Made by a program: the position numbers and the translations under genes
From: Shimia biformata
GTDB taxonomy: Bacteria > Pseudomonadota > Alphaproteobacteria > Rhodobacterales > Rhodobacteraceae
Length of the DNA stretch: 64,000 nucleotides
Assembly: GCF_016888515.1 (NCBI RefSeq)
Contig: NZ_JAFEJK010000001.1
Span: 310,001 to 374,000, forward strand
Reading direction: 5' to 3'
The notes under the pieces: generated by a model
What the model was told of the DNA's origin: nothing
The model's database searches: none
Seen by the model: only the letters and a program-made list of their open reading frames with translations
Shown: positions 25,592 through 34,957 of the stretch, in pieces
Position numbering within the stretch: the first letter of the stretch is position 1
Layout: each line of letters begins with the position of its first letter

Positions 25592-27433
25592 CTATTCGGC
25601 CGCATCCTCGGTTTGCAGAAACCCGCCCGACTGTCGCGCCCAGAAGCTGGCATATAGCCCGTTCTTGCCCAAAAGGTCGTCATGACTGCCCTGCTCGACG
25701 ATATGCCCGTCATCCAGCACAAGGATGCGGTCCATCCGCGCAATGGTCGACAGACGGTGGGCAATGGCGATGACGGTCTTTCCTTCCATCATGCCATAAA
25801 GCGTTTCCTGAATCGCCGCCTCGACCTCGGAATCAAGTGCGCTTGTCGCCTCGTCCAAAATCAGGATCGGCGCGTCTTTCAGCATCACCCGCGCCAGCGC
25901 GATGCGCTGGCGTTGGCCGCCCGACAGCTTGACCCCGCGCTCACCCACCTGCGCGTCATAGCCCGTTCGCCCCTCGGGGTCTTGTAGATCAAGGATGAAA
26001 TCATGCGCCTCGGCCCTTTTCGCCGCCGCTATCATCTGCGCCTCACTCGCGTCGGGCCTGCCATACAGGATATTGTCACGGACCGAGCGATGCAGCAGCG
26101 ATGAATCCTGCTGCACCATACCGATCACGTCCCGCAGGCTGTCTTGCGTCACGCCCGTAATGTCCTGCCCGTCAATCAGGATCCGTCCAGCTTCGGCGTC
26201 ATAGAAGCGCAAAAGCAGCTTGACCAAGGTCGATTTCCCGGCACCCGAGCGACCGATCAGCCCGACCTTCTCACCCGGCGCGATGGTCAGCGACACCTTG
26301 TCCAGCCCCCCGGCCCCGCGCCCGTAATGATGCGACAGGTCACGCAATTCGATCCGACCCTCAGCCATCTGCAATGGTTTCGCATCCGGTGCGTCGACAA
26401 GGTCGATTGGCTGGGCAATCGTCTCCATCCCTTCGGCCACGACGCCCAGTTGTCGGAAAAACGTGGTCAGTGCCCACATGATCCAGCCCGTCATCGCGTT
26501 CAAGCGCAGGGTCAGCGCGGCGGCGGCGGCCACCACGCCTACGGTGGCATCGCCGCCCATCCAAAGCCAGATCGCCCAGCCAACCACGGCCACCACAAGA
26601 AAGCCGTTCAACGTGACCAGCGCGACATCCATGATCGTGTAGATCCGCATCTCGGCGCGGAACGTCTCGCGGCTGTGTTCGATGGCATCCTTGGCATAAT
26701 CCAGCTCTCGTCTGTTATGCGCGAACAGCTTCACGGAATGGATATTGGTATAGGCATCCACCACCCGCCCGGTCACTGCCGAGCGCGCATCCGACGCTTT
26801 TTGCGACGCAGGGCCGACCCGTTTCGTGGTCCAGACCACCAGCACCGCGTATAGCGCCAGCCAGATCAGCATCGGGATCACCAGCCGTGGATCGCTGTCG
26901 GACAACAACACGATTGCTGCCGCGAAATAGGCAATCGAGAAGGTGATCGCGTCAAAGACCTGAAAAATCGCCTCACCCGCCGCTGGGGGCGTCTGCATGA
27001 TACGGTTGGCAATCCGCCCGGCAAAATCGTTTTCGAACCAGCCAACCGACTGTCGCAACACGTGCTTATGCGCCCGCCAGCGGATCAGTGTTCCGAAGTT
27101 CGGCAGGATCGTGTTGTTCAGCAGCAGTACGTCAAACGCCTGGATCGCCGGACGGATCAACAGCATGAAACCCACGACGCCAATCAGTTCCCACTTGTAG
27201 GTCTGCCAGACCTGCGCCGGATCGCCGGAAAGCAGGTCCACCAGCCGGCCCATGTAGTAAATGAGCCAGATCTCGATCACCGCGACCACGACGGACATGA
27301 TCGCCGCGACCACAAACACCTTGCGGAACGGGACCATGTAACGGGCCAGGAAAGGCCACAGTTTTTGCGGCGGGGCGTCTTCTTCGACGTAATCGACATA
27401 GGGATCAACGAGGTTTTCGAAATACTTGAACAT
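25592..27433 (-). CDS. ABC exporter, fused membrane and ATPase domains
   Basis: A 613-residue half-transporter: about six helices in residues 40-340 followed by an ATPase domain with Walker A GRSGAGKST, Q-loop VQQDSSLLHRS, signature LSGGQRQR and Walker B LILDEATSALDSE. The order TM-NBD and the length fit lipid or drug exporters of the MsbA/LmrA class, which act as homo- or heterodimers in the inner membrane. No partner half-transporter is adjacent. The substrate cannot be named. Upstream 27434-27603 is gene-free and likely holds the promoter. Confidence 0.92.
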   Translation of the reverse strand: MFKYFENLVDPYVDYVEEDAPPQKLWPFLARYMVPFRKVFVVAAIMSVVVAVIEIWLIYYMGRLVDLLSGDPAQVWQTYKWELIGVVGFMLLIRPAIQAFDVLLLNNTILPNFGTLIRWRAHKHVLRQSVGWFENDFAGRIANRIMQTPPAAGEAIFQVFDAITFSIAYFAAAIVLLSDSDPRLVIPMLIWLALYAVLVVWTTKRVGPASQKASDARSAVTGRVVDAYTNIHSVKLFAHNRRELDYAKDAIEHSRETFRAEMRIYTIMDVALVTLNGFLVVAVVGWAIWLWMGGDATVGVVAAAAALTLRLNAMTGWIMWALTTFFRQLGVVAEGMETIAQPIDLVDAPDAKPLQMAEGRIELRDLSHHYGRGAGGLDKVSLTIAPGEKVGLIGRSGAGKSTLVKLLLRFYDAEAGRILIDGQDITGVTQDSLRDVIGMVQQDSSLLHRSVRDNILYGRPDASEAQMIAAAKRAEAHDFILDLQDPEGRTGYDAQVGERGVKLSGGQRQRIALARVMLKDAPILILDEATSALDSEVEAAIQETLYGMMEGKTVIAIAHRLSTIARMDRILVLDDGHIVEQGSHDDLLGKNGLYASFWARQSGGFLQTEDAAE

Positions 27434-27603
27434 CAGGGGGTGCCTTCAGGTAACAGGACATGCAAATGGGATCGGCCGCGCCGCTCAAACTGGCGCGCTG
27501 GTTTATCGGTTCAGGTGAACCAAATCCCGCGATACATGCTGCACCCTCCTTGTCAGGTAACGGTGACATTGGCGCGAAGGTCGTCGGTTGTCAAATCTGC
27601 AGG

Positions 27604-28200
27604 TCAGATGACCAGCGAAACTGCAAATGCCGCCAGCACCGCCGCCATGACGCGGGCAAAGATGCGCCATACCTGCGGGTGAGCCAACAAGTATCGCAGC
27701 CCAGCCCCGGTGCCGGACCAGAACAGGCAGACAAACAGGTTGAAGCCGGAAAACGCCAGACCCATTCGCAGCGCTTCGGCTGCAACAGGAAGGCCCGACG
27801 GATACGCGGATGACGCCGCCAACGCGACCGCCCAGATTTTCGGGTTCACCCATTGGAACAACACCGCCTGAAAAAAGGTGAAAGGCCGCGCCTTGGTGTC
27901 GGTGCTGGGCGGGGCCGTAACCCACAGTTTCCAGGCCATCCAAAGCATCCAGACCGCCGCGGCAATCCTCAGCCCTGCTTCAAGAACCGGCATCGCCAGA
28001 AGCAATGCACCAATGCCCAGCGCGGTCAGCGCGGCGATGATCCCTACCCCCAGCACGACGCCAAACAAATGCGGCAACGTCGCGCGAAAACCAAAACGCG
28101 CGCCAGACGTGGTCAGCAAAATGACATTTGGACCCGGGGAGAACAGGCCAAGAAAGACGAACCCGAAAAGCGGGTCTAATCCGGCCCAAAACGTTGTCAT
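27604..28200 (-). CDS. LysE/RhtB-family amino-acid exporter
   Basis: A 198-residue inner-membrane protein with about six hydrophobic helices. The N-terminal FLGLFSPGPNVILLTTSGARFG contains the SPGPN motif of the LysE/RhtB family, which exports amino acids or homoserine lactones. The later WVNPKIWAVAL is also typical. It is the last gene of the hslO-nudix-cca-lysE run and overlaps the cca stop by four bases. Nothing in the context tells the substrate. Confidence 0.9.
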   Translation of the reverse strand: MTTFWAGLDPLFGFVFLGLFSPGPNVILLTTSGARFGFRATLPHLFGVVLGVGIIAALTALGIGALLLAMPVLEAGLRIAAAVWMLWMAWKLWVTAPPSTDTKARPFTFFQAVLFQWVNPKIWAVALAASSAYPSGLPVAAEALRMGLAFSGFNLFVCLFWSGTGAGLRYLLAHPQVWRIFARVMAAVLAAFAVSLVI

Positions 28201-29354
28201 TTCAAGGCCAGAAGCGTGTGTTTGTCCAAGGTGAACCCCGAAGCGATCCAGAGGTTTTCCAGCTTGGTCAGCGCCGCGCCCAGCGCGGGACCCTGAACAT
28301 CCGGCATCAGGTCGGTGGCAGAGATGGGGAACCGCGCCGCCGCGCCCTTGGTAAGATCGGCCTGCATCATGTCAGGCAAGGTCATCTCCAGCACCGCCGA
28401 CCGCAACAACAACACATCGCATCCAGTGTCCTTGCCGAAACGATAGCCCAGTTCCGCCGCGCCAGCGGGTGTTCCGATCTGCTCTCTGAGCAGGGTCAGT
28501 CGTTTGCCGTCCTGTCTCGACAACCTCAGACGTTTCGGCAGGTCATCCCCGCCTAGCGCCGCCAATCGCCGCAGCGCATCCGGCGCGACGCCAACCTGCC
28601 CCTCAAGGTGAACAAGAGGGGCCAGCGCGCGGTCATCTGCGCCGGGCAAAAGCCGCGCAAGCGCCCCGGTCGCTCGCATCGCGCCCACGGCTGGCGCGGG
28701 ATCGGGTGCGGCCAGCAGTTTCAACGTCTCGGCCCCGACACGTTCACGCGAAAGTGTCTCTAACCCGTCCAGATTCGCGGCAATTGCCGCCAGTGCATCT
28801 GCATCCATTCCAGCCTTTTCATCGCCGTACCAGGCGTGAAACCGGAAGAAACGCAGCGCCCGCAAATAGTCCTCTTGCAGGCGTTCTGTCGCGTCGTCGA
28901 TGAAGCGCACCCGCCGCGCGTCAAGGTCGGCCAGCCCACCCAATGGATCGAGAACGGTGCCGTCCGAACACGCGTAAAGCGCGTTCATGGTAAAGTCGCG
29001 GCGATGGGCGTCATCCTCAACCCGTGGCGAAAACGCTACCACCGCACGGCGCCCGTCGGTTTCCACGTCCTTTCTGAAGGTCGTGATCTCGTGCGGGACG
29101 TGATCCGACACCACCGTAACGGTGCCATGGTCGATACCCGTTGGGATCGCATGCAATCCCGCCTTCTCCGCCAGCGCGACCACCTGATCGGGATGCGCGT
29201 CAGTGGCGATGTCGATGTCGTTGACCTCGGTGCCCAACAGGGCGTTGCGCACACAGCCACCGACAAACAGCGCCTGATACCCGGCGCCTTCCAGCATGAC
29301 ACACACGGCCTGCGTCGCAGGTCGGGTGATCCAGTCGCCGGTTATTTTTGTCAT
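28197..29354 (-). CDS. cca: CCA tRNA nucleotidyltransferase
   Basis: A 385-residue class II nucleotidyltransferase that adds or repairs the CCA end of tRNAs. The catalytic head is visible as FVGGCVRNALLGTEVNDIDI, with the GGxVR and DxD features, followed by the template segment TFRKD and RRDFTMNALYA, then ERLQEDYLRALRFFRFHAWY. A poly(A) polymerase is the main alternative, but the length and DYLRALRFFRF form suit CCA enzymes of alphaproteobacteria. It overlaps both neighbours by four bases. Confidence 0.9.
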   Translation of the reverse strand: MTKITGDWITRPATQAVCVMLEGAGYQALFVGGCVRNALLGTEVNDIDIATDAHPDQVVALAEKAGLHAIPTGIDHGTVTVVSDHVPHEITTFRKDVETDGRRAVVAFSPRVEDDAHRRDFTMNALYACSDGTVLDPLGGLADLDARRVRFIDDATERLQEDYLRALRFFRFHAWYGDEKAGMDADALAAIAANLDGLETLSRERVGAETLKLLAAPDPAPAVGAMRATGALARLLPGADDRALAPLVHLEGQVGVAPDALRRLAALGGDDLPKRLRLSRQDGKRLTLLREQIGTPAGAAELGYRFGKDTGCDVLLLRSAVLEMTLPDMMQADLTKGAAARFPISATDLMPDVQGPALGAALTKLENLWIASGFTLDKHTLLALK

Positions 29355-29947
29355 CGCGGCAGCCTTTCAGCCAGTCCGCGCAAGATGCGCGCCGTCGCAC
29401 CCCAGATGTAATAGGGGCCAAACGGCACCGTGAAATAATGCCGTCGCTGCCCCATCCACCGCCGAGACTGAATCGAGAACCGCGCCGGGTTTGTTACATG
29501 AGACAGCGGCACGTGGAACACTTCCTCGACTTCACCGGGCTCGGGAACGATGTCGAATGCCTGCCTGACCCTGCCCAAAACAGGTGTCACGGTAAAACTG
29601 GTCACGGTTTCATGGGTTGGCAACGTGCCCAGAACGTCGACATTGCCGGTCGGCAGGCCAATTTCCTCACGCGCCTCACGAAGGGCGGCGGCGATGACAT
29701 CGGCATCCCCGTCATCCTGCTTGCCGCCGGGAAAGGCGATCTGACCCGGATGGTGTTTGAGATGCGAGGCCCGCTTGGTCAGAATGACATGCGGCACATC
29801 ATCGACGATCTGGATCGGCACCAACACCCCGGCCGGTCGCAATTTCCGGCCCTCGGGCAGTTTCACATCCGGGTTCAGGTCAAAATCCGACGACGCCCCG
29901 CCATCCCGCTGCAATGCCGCGATGAGGGGCACCAGCGGATCAGTCAC
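29351..29947 (-). CDS. NUDIX hydrolase, CoA pyrophosphatase (NudL) type
   Basis: A 198-residue NUDIX protein. The box appears as FPGGKQDDGDADVIAAALRE followed by AREEIGLP, preceded by HPGQIAF, which is the signature of the CoA-pyrophosphatase subgroup (UPF0035). It should cleave coenzyme A and derivatives into 4'-phosphopantetheine and ADP. The open frame extends to 30052, but GTG 29947 is the likely start: GAAGGAGAGG lies just upstream and GTG overlaps the hslO stop by eight bases. The stop overlaps the cca start by four. Confidence 0.88.
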   Translation of the reverse strand: MTDPLVPLIAALQRDGGASSDFDLNPDVKLPEGRKLRPAGVLVPIQIVDDVPHVILTKRASHLKHHPGQIAFPGGKQDDGDADVIAAALREAREEIGLPTGNVDVLGTLPTHETVTSFTVTPVLGRVRQAFDIVPEPGEVEEVFHVPLSHVTNPARFSIQSRRWMGQRRHYFTVPFGPYYIWGATARILRGLAERLPR

Positions 29948-30944
29948 GCGCCTCTCCTTCGGCTTCCCCATCAGCATCAAACCCCAGCGTCTTGGGGTCC
30001 AATGCATAATGTGCGCCGCAGAACTGACAATCGGCTGTGACGATGCCATCATCAGTGGTCATCGTCTCGATATCCCTGGCCGAATAGATCGACAGGCTTT
30101 CGCGCACGCGATCTTCGGAACAGGTGCAGCCGAAGCGGACCGGCTGAGTGTCATAGACGCGCGGGGTTTCCTCGTGGAACAGGCGCAACAACAGGGTTGC
30201 CGGGTCCACCGAAGGGCCGATCATCTCTAGATCCTCAACCGAATCCAGCAGGATGTTTGCGCGGTTCCAGTTTTCGCCGTCGTCGCCATCCAGAAGGTCG
30301 CTGGCCACCAACAACCCATCCTCGCCGCTGCCGCCTTCACCCTTGGCAAAAGGTGACGCCTTGGGCATGTGCTGCAGCATCACTCCACCGGCGCGCCAGT
30401 GTTCGCCGACACCGGGTTCGATTGACTTGCCGAAACGCAGTTCGAACCGGGTCGGCAACTGTTCGGACTGGGCGAAATAGGCCTCGGCGCAGGCTTTCAA
30501 CGACCCGCCCGCAATCGGGGTGATCCCCTGATAGGGCTGCATATCCGTGCCCTGGTCGATCATGATCGCGAAATACCCTTCGCCCACCTGCTCAAACGGC
30601 GGCGCGTCGGTCAGGCGGTCGCGGTCGAAACTGGCATAGGCGCGGATGCGGGCGGGCTCACCCTCTTCGGTCGGGCCGTAATAGTCGGTTGCGATCATGC
30701 GCACGGCGCCCTTCGACTGCACCTGCAGCGACAGCTTCCAGCGCAGCTTGACCGTCTGACCGATCAAAGCGGTCAAAAGCGCCATCTCGGCGATCAGCGC
30801 CTCGACCTGCGGGGGATAGTCGTGCTGCTTCAGGATGCCGCTCAGCACGGAATCCAGCCGCGCAACGCGACCGCGCACATCAGAAGCATCCAGTTGGAAC
30901 GGCAATACCGTGTCGTCCCAGGCGATTTTGGTACCAATACTCAT
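29940..30944 (-). CDS. hslO: Redox-regulated chaperone Hsp33
   Basis: Hsp33 is a holdase activated when oxidation releases zinc from four cysteines. The 334-residue protein keeps the expected C-terminal CxC and CxxC pairs (FGCTCSEDRV and DCQFCGAHY). The N-terminal domain has VARLDSVLSGIL and ALIGQTVKLRWKLS. ATG 30944 (MSIGTKIAW) is chosen because GAAGGAAA precedes it. It heads the tightly overlapped operon hslO-nudix-cca-lysE and is divergent from a second nudix gene. Confidence 0.95.
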   Translation of the reverse strand: MSIGTKIAWDDTVLPFQLDASDVRGRVARLDSVLSGILKQHDYPPQVEALIAEMALLTALIGQTVKLRWKLSLQVQSKGAVRMIATDYYGPTEEGEPARIRAYASFDRDRLTDAPPFEQVGEGYFAIMIDQGTDMQPYQGITPIAGGSLKACAEAYFAQSEQLPTRFELRFGKSIEPGVGEHWRAGGVMLQHMPKASPFAKGEGGSGEDGLLVASDLLDGDDGENWNRANILLDSVEDLEMIGPSVDPATLLLRLFHEETPRVYDTQPVRFGCTCSEDRVRESLSIYSARDIETMTTDDGIVTADCQFCGAHYALDPKTLGFDADGEAEGEARD

Positions 30945-31022
30945 CGGGTTTCCTTCGGGGTCTTCCCTTGCCTTATCGCGACTATATAAGGGCGACAAGA
31001 CGAACAGGAAGGGACCGACCCC

Positions 31023-31460
31023 ATGATCCCCAGATTTGGCGCCCCCCCAACAGCCGGTATCAACTACCGTCCGCGCCCCGGCGCCTATGCTGTTCTTCTG
31101 CGGGGTCGGGACATGCTGGTCACCTTCCAGGACGAACCGGACTACGAGTTTCAGCTGCCAGGCGGCGGTATCGACCCCGGCGAATCACCCCAGCGCGCAC
31201 TGCACCGCGAGGTTTACGAGGAAACCGGCTGGACCATTTCGACCCCAGTACGGCTGGGCGCGTTCCGTCGGTTTGCCTATATGCCGGAATATGACCTTTG
31301 GGCCGAAAAACTATGCACGATCTACCTGGCGCGCCCGGTCACACGGCTGGGTCCGCCGACCGAACCGGGGCATACTGCCTTCTGGATGGACGCCGAGGAC
31401 GCAATCCCACTTCTGGCCAATACCGGCGATCAGCATTTTGCGCGGCTGGCTCTGGGCTAA
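31023..31460 (+). CDS. NUDIX hydrolase
   Basis: A 145-residue NUDIX protein. The box reads GGGIDPGESPQRALHREVYE then ETGW, near residues 42-64. Substrate is not clear; the length and the segment YLARPVTRLGPP fit general nucleotide-sugar or oxidised-nucleotide hydrolases. GGAAGGGACC precedes the ATG. Its stop overlaps the stop of the convergent response-regulator phosphatase gene within CTAA at 31457-31460. Confidence 0.88.
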   Translation: MIPRFGAPPTAGINYRPRPGAYAVLLRGRDMLVTFQDEPDYEFQLPGGGIDPGESPQRALHREVYEETGWTISTPVRLGAFRRFAYMPEYDLWAEKLCTIYLARPVTRLGPPTEPGHTAFWMDAEDAIPLLANTGDQHFARLALG

Positions 31461-32731
31461 TGGTCAAACGCCAGGACCATTCCCGAAACATCGTCGGGAA
31501 ACGCGTCCGTGCCCGTATAGGCCGAAAGCCGTGCCAATAGCGTTTTGGCCAAGGACCCCAACGGGTCCCGCCCGATCTGAGAAATCATGTCCGCCAGCCC
31601 GTCCTCTCCCAGCATACCACCTGCCGCGCCAGGACATTCGGTGATCCCGTCCGACAAAAGGAACAAGCGATCGCCGGGCGCCAGGGTCATTTGGAACAGC
31701 GGATAGTCCGCCCCCTCGATCAGACCCACGGGCAGACCCCCTGGGCCTGTCTGTTCGACCCCGCCATCCGCCCGCAGGACCACGGGGTGCGGATGGCCCG
31801 CCTGACTCATCGTCACTGCGCCGGTTTCGAAATCCACCTCGGCCAGCAGCATCGTGAAATAATGTTCGGTCGCCATATCCTCAAGCGCGATACGGTTCAG
31901 GCGCGCAATCACCTCATTCGGCGGCAGATGCAGGTAGTATCCGTCGGCCGTATGCTGCATCGCCACGTTCTGTTCCGGTGAAGTTGCTGACAGGTATCCC
32001 GCCAACCGCGCCGTCATCAGCGCCGAGCTGATACCATGACCCGAAACATCAATCGAAAACAGCCCAAGGCGACGGTCGTCAATTCTGTACTGACCCACAA
32101 GGTCGCCCCCGACATGCCCCGAGGATTTCAGGAAAGACGCTACAGTCGACCCGCGAAACCGCACCACGCGGCGGGGTAGAAGCGACATCTGAAGCTTCTG
32201 CGCTTCGAGCAAATCCTTGTCGAGCCTGTCGTGGATCACCTGCAACTCGCTCAGCGTATCGGCGATCACCCTGTTCTTCTCGAACAATTCCGCCTGCATC
32301 GCCAGAATGCGCTCTCCGGCCTGAATGCGCGCCCGCAATTCATGCCCGTTCACGGGCTTGGTCAGAAAGTCATCCGCGCCGCTTTCAAGGCCTTGGGCAA
32401 CCTCGTCCTTGTCACTTTTCGACGTCAGAAGAATGAAATAGCTATAGCGGTCCGAAGGCAGTTGCCGGAAGGCGCGACAAAACTCCAGCCCATCCATACC
32501 GGGCATCATCCAGTCGGACAAAATGATGTCGGGCCGGTCTATCTTGCAGAGCTGCAGTGCTTCCAGTCCCGTCTCGGCCTCGGACACGATGAAGCCGGAC
32601 CTCTCAAGCCCAGCGCGCAATAGGCGGCGCTGAAGGCGACTGTCATCCACCACCAGAACAGTGCGCGTCGGCGCCCGTCTTTCTGCGACGCCCTGCGCCG
32701 GTTCAGTATCAATAGCTGGAACGGAACGCAT
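31457..32731 (-). CDS. Response regulator with PP2C-type (SpoIIE/RsbU) phosphatase output
   Basis: A 424-residue two-domain signalling protein. The receiver domain (about 22-145) has the acidic pair Asp29-Asp30, the phospho-acceptor Asp73 in ILSDWMMPGMDG, and the switch Lys in LLTSKSD. A helical linker (about 150-195) leads to a SpoIIE-like PP2C phosphatase (about 200-424) with DVSGHGISSALMTARLAGYL and FLLSDGITECPG. Proteins of this form usually dephosphorylate an anti-sigma-factor antagonist (STAS domain). No STAS or anti-sigma gene is nearby. A stand-alone Hpt gene is divergent from it, 159 bases away, and is the likely phosphate partner. No signal peptide. Confidence 0.92.
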   Translation of the reverse strand: MRSVPAIDTEPAQGVAERRAPTRTVLVVDDSRLQRRLLRAGLERSGFIVSEAETGLEALQLCKIDRPDIILSDWMMPGMDGLEFCRAFRQLPSDRYSYFILLTSKSDKDEVAQGLESGADDFLTKPVNGHELRARIQAGERILAMQAELFEKNRVIADTLSELQVIHDRLDKDLLEAQKLQMSLLPRRVVRFRGSTVASFLKSSGHVGGDLVGQYRIDDRRLGLFSIDVSGHGISSALMTARLAGYLSATSPEQNVAMQHTADGYYLHLPPNEVIARLNRIALEDMATEHYFTMLLAEVDFETGAVTMSQAGHPHPVVLRADGGVEQTGPGGLPVGLIEGADYPLFQMTLAPGDRLFLLSDGITECPGAAGGMLGEDGLADMISQIGRDPLGSLAKTLLARLSAYTGTDAFPDDVSGMVLAFDH

Positions 32732-32890
32732 CCCGCTACCCCCACGTTACCTGAGTTGCCCATCACCCGATCAAAACACCTGACGGCATTTTCCTAACAA
32801 TCGCTGAACCCGAAAACTCTAATGATTAAACATGTTCCCTTTGCGATTTCGAAACCCTGGTCCGCTTCACTGCCAACAAAGGAGAACGGC

Positions 32891-33193
32891 ATGATCGATT
32901 GGTCTCGCGTAAACGATTTGAAGGATGAAATTGGCGAAGACGACTTCGCTGAAGTTGCCGAGATTTTTCTTGAGGAGGTGGACGACGCCATCGCCCGCCT
33001 GCCGCGATCAACTGATCTTGCTGCCGACCTGCACTTCCTGAAAGGCAGCGCACTGAACCTTGGATTTTGCGACCTCGGGACTCTGTGCCAACTGGGGGAA
33101 AGCGCGGCCGCTGGTGGTGCCAAGGTTGACATTGCCGCCATCACATCGGCCTATTCCCTGTCCAGACAAGCATTTGTTGACAGACTTGGCTGA
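32891..33193 (+). CDS. Stand-alone Hpt (histidine phosphotransfer) protein
   Basis: A 100-residue helical protein with the Hpt phosphorylation site HFLKGSALNLG, where His48 is the predicted phospho-acceptor. The rest of the sequence (EVAEIFLEEVDDAIARLP, LCQLGESAAAGG) fits the four-helix bundle. The start at ATG 32891 is preferred over an extended frame from 32822 because AAGGAGAA lies at ideal spacing. It is divergent from the receiver-PP2C gene, so the pair may form a phosphorelay module. No histidine kinase is near, so the input kinase must be elsewhere. Confidence 0.88.
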   Translation: MIDWSRVNDLKDEIGEDDFAEVAEIFLEEVDDAIARLPRSTDLAADLHFLKGSALNLGFCDLGTLCQLGESAAAGGAKVDIAAITSAYSLSRQAFVDRLG

Positions 33194-33277
33194 CGGAACC
33201 ACCTGCGCCACCTTGCTCCTTTGCCAAAAACCCGGTATCGCGCGGTCTCGACAAAGACGATTGCAAGGACCTCAGAC

Positions 33278-34504
33278 ATGTCGGCACCAAAGAAAGTTGT
33301 TTTGGCCTATTCCGGTGGCCTCGACACCTCGATCATCCTGAAATGGCTGCAAACCGAATATGGCTGCGAGGTCGTGACCTTCACCGCCGATCTCGGCCAG
33401 GGGGAAGAGCTTGAGCCGGCGCGCAAAAAGGCCGAGCTTCTGGGGATCAAACCCGAAAACATCTATATCGAAGACATCCGCGAAGAATTCGTGCGCGATT
33501 TCGTCTTCCCGATGTTCCGCGCCAATGCCCAATACGAAGGGCTCTACCTTCTTGGCACCTCGATCGCGCGGCCGCTGATCTCGAAACGCCTTATCGAAAT
33601 TGCTGCCGAAACAGGTGCCGATGCGGTTGCACATGGCGCCACTGGCAAGGGCAATGACCAGGTCCGTTTCGAACTGGCAGCCTATGCGCTGAACCCGGAT
33701 ATCAAGGTCATTGCGCCTTGGCGTGAATGGGACCTGACCAGCCGGACCAAGCTGATCGACTTCGCCGAACAGAACCAGATCCCGATTGCCAAGGACAAAC
33801 GCGGCGAGGCACCGTTCTCGGTCGATGCCAACCTTCTGCACACTTCGTCCGAAGGCAAGGTTCTGGAAGACCCGGCAGTTCAGGCGCCCGACTACGTCTA
33901 TCAACGCACCGTCCACCCCGAGGACGCACCAAACGAAGCCGAATACATCGAGATTGGTTTCGAAAAAGGCGACCCAATCAGCATCAACGGCGAAACCATG
34001 TCGCCGGCAACGATCCTGACCGCGCTCAACGAGTATGGCCGCAAGCATGGCATCGGCCGCCTTGACCTGGTCGAGGGCCGCTTCGTCGGTATGAAATCGC
34101 GGGGGATTTATGAAACCCCGGGCGGCACCATCTTGCTCGAGGCGCATCGCGGCATCGAATCGATCACCATGGACCGCGGTGCGATGCACCTGAAGGACCA
34201 GCTGATGCCGCAATATGCCGAGCTGATCTATAACGGTTTCTGGTATTCGCCCGAGCGTGAAATGTTGCAGGCCGCAATCGACAAAAGCCAGGAGCATGTC
34301 ACCGGCACCGTGCGTGTGCGGCTCTACAAAGGCCTGGCGTCGACTGTCGGTCGCTGGTCCGATCACTCGCTTTATTCCGAGGCCCACGTCACCTTTGAGG
34401 AAGACGCCGGCGCCTATGATCAGAAAGACGCCGCCGGCTTCATCCAGCTTCAGGCCCTGCGCCTGAAACTGATCGCAGCCCGCAACAAACGCGTCGCAAA
34501 GTAA
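33278..34504 (+). CDS. argG: Argininosuccinate synthase
   Basis: ArgG joins citrulline and aspartate with ATP, the second-last step of arginine synthesis. The 408-residue protein starts [18 protein letters not shown], in which AYSGGLDTS is the ATP pyrophosphatase P-loop. Other family blocks are [15 protein letters not shown] and [22 protein letters not shown] 33278 is chosen over an open frame from 33221 because AAGGA lies nine bases upstream and the N-terminus matches. It is followed by an intrinsic terminator and is probably a single-gene unit. Confidence 0.98.
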   Translation: MSAPKKVVLAYSGGLDTSIILKWLQTEYGCEVVTFTADLGQGEELEPARKKAELLGIKPENIYIEDIREEFVRDFVFPMFRANAQYEGLYLLGTSIARPLISKRLIEIAAETGADAVAHGATGKGNDQVRFELAAYALNPDIKVIAPWREWDLTSRTKLIDFAEQNQIPIAKDKRGEAPFSVDANLLHTSSEGKVLEDPAVQAPDYVYQRTVHPEDAPNEAEYIEIGFEKGDPISINGETMSPATILTALNEYGRKHGIGRLDLVEGRFVGMKSRGIYETPGGTILLEAHRGIESITMDRGAMHLKDQLMPQYAELIYNGFWYSPEREMLQAAIDKSQEHVTGTVRVRLYKGLASTVGRWSDHSLYSEAHVTFEEDAGAYDQKDAAGFIQLQALRLKLIAARNKRVAK

Positions 34505-34545
34505 CGCCGCGCCTCTAGCGACGTCAGCCTTGCCGAATGAACCGT

Positions 34546-34574
34546 GCCTGCCCTACTCAAGGGCAGGCGTTTTC
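34546..34574 (+). terminator. Terminator after argG
   Basis: GCCTGCCCT (34546-34554) pairs with AGGGCAGGC (34560-34568) across a 5-base loop and is followed by GTTTTC. It lies 41 bases after the argG stop and only 16 bases before the SCP2 gene start, so it may also reduce read-through into that gene. Confidence 0.85.
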
Positions 34575-34590
34575 ATATCAGGCAGGTTCC

Positions 34591-34875
34591 ATGTCCCTTT
34601 CCGATCTTGCGGCAAATATCCAGTCCGGTCTTACCGGAAAAACCTTCAACGGAAGTCTCAAGTTCGATTGCGGCGATGACGGCGTCATCGTCCTCGCGGA
34701 CCAGACTGCCACGACAGAAAACCGTGACACCGATTGCACCATCCGCATCAGCCAGGACAACCTGGTCAAACTGCTGACGGGCAAACTGAACCCGATGACT
34801 GGCGTGATGATGGGCAAGCTCAAGGTTTCGGGCGACATGGGTGTTGCCATGAACCTTGGCAAACTCCTGGGCTGA
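34591..34875 (+). CDS. SCP2 sterol-binding domain protein
   Basis: A 94-residue protein made almost wholly of an SCP2 lipid-binding fold: a short helix (LSDLAANIQSGL), strands (FNGSLKFDCGDDGVIVL, DCTIRIS), and the C-terminal LLTGKLNPMTGVMMGKLKVS segment that is diagnostic of the family. It probably binds or carries a fatty acyl or sterol-like molecule; the partner is not known. ATG 34591 has AGGCAGG upstream, whereas a longer frame from 34537 crosses the argG terminator. Confidence 0.87.
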   Translation: MSLSDLAANIQSGLTGKTFNGSLKFDCGDDGVIVLADQTATTENRDTDCTIRISQDNLVKLLTGKLNPMTGVMMGKLKVSGDMGVAMNLGKLLG

Positions 34876-34957
34876 CTTTCCTCTTGCGGCAAATACCTCG
34901 GGGGTGAAGCCTGGAAACGCATGTTTCCGGGCGAGGGGGCAGCGCCCCCTACCCGCC
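34876..34957. repeat. Intergenic REP-like repeat, copy 2, overlapping the msrA stop
   Basis: The same blocks as at 3271-3330: TTTCCTCTTGC, then AAATACCT, GGGGGT, then a hairpin GAGGGGGCAGCGCCCCCT, ending with CCGCAAAAGG. An additional hairpin GGAAACGCATGTTTCC at 34913-34928 lies in the middle. The end of the repeat contains the stop codon of msrA on the minus strand (34949-34951). Confidence 0.7.
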
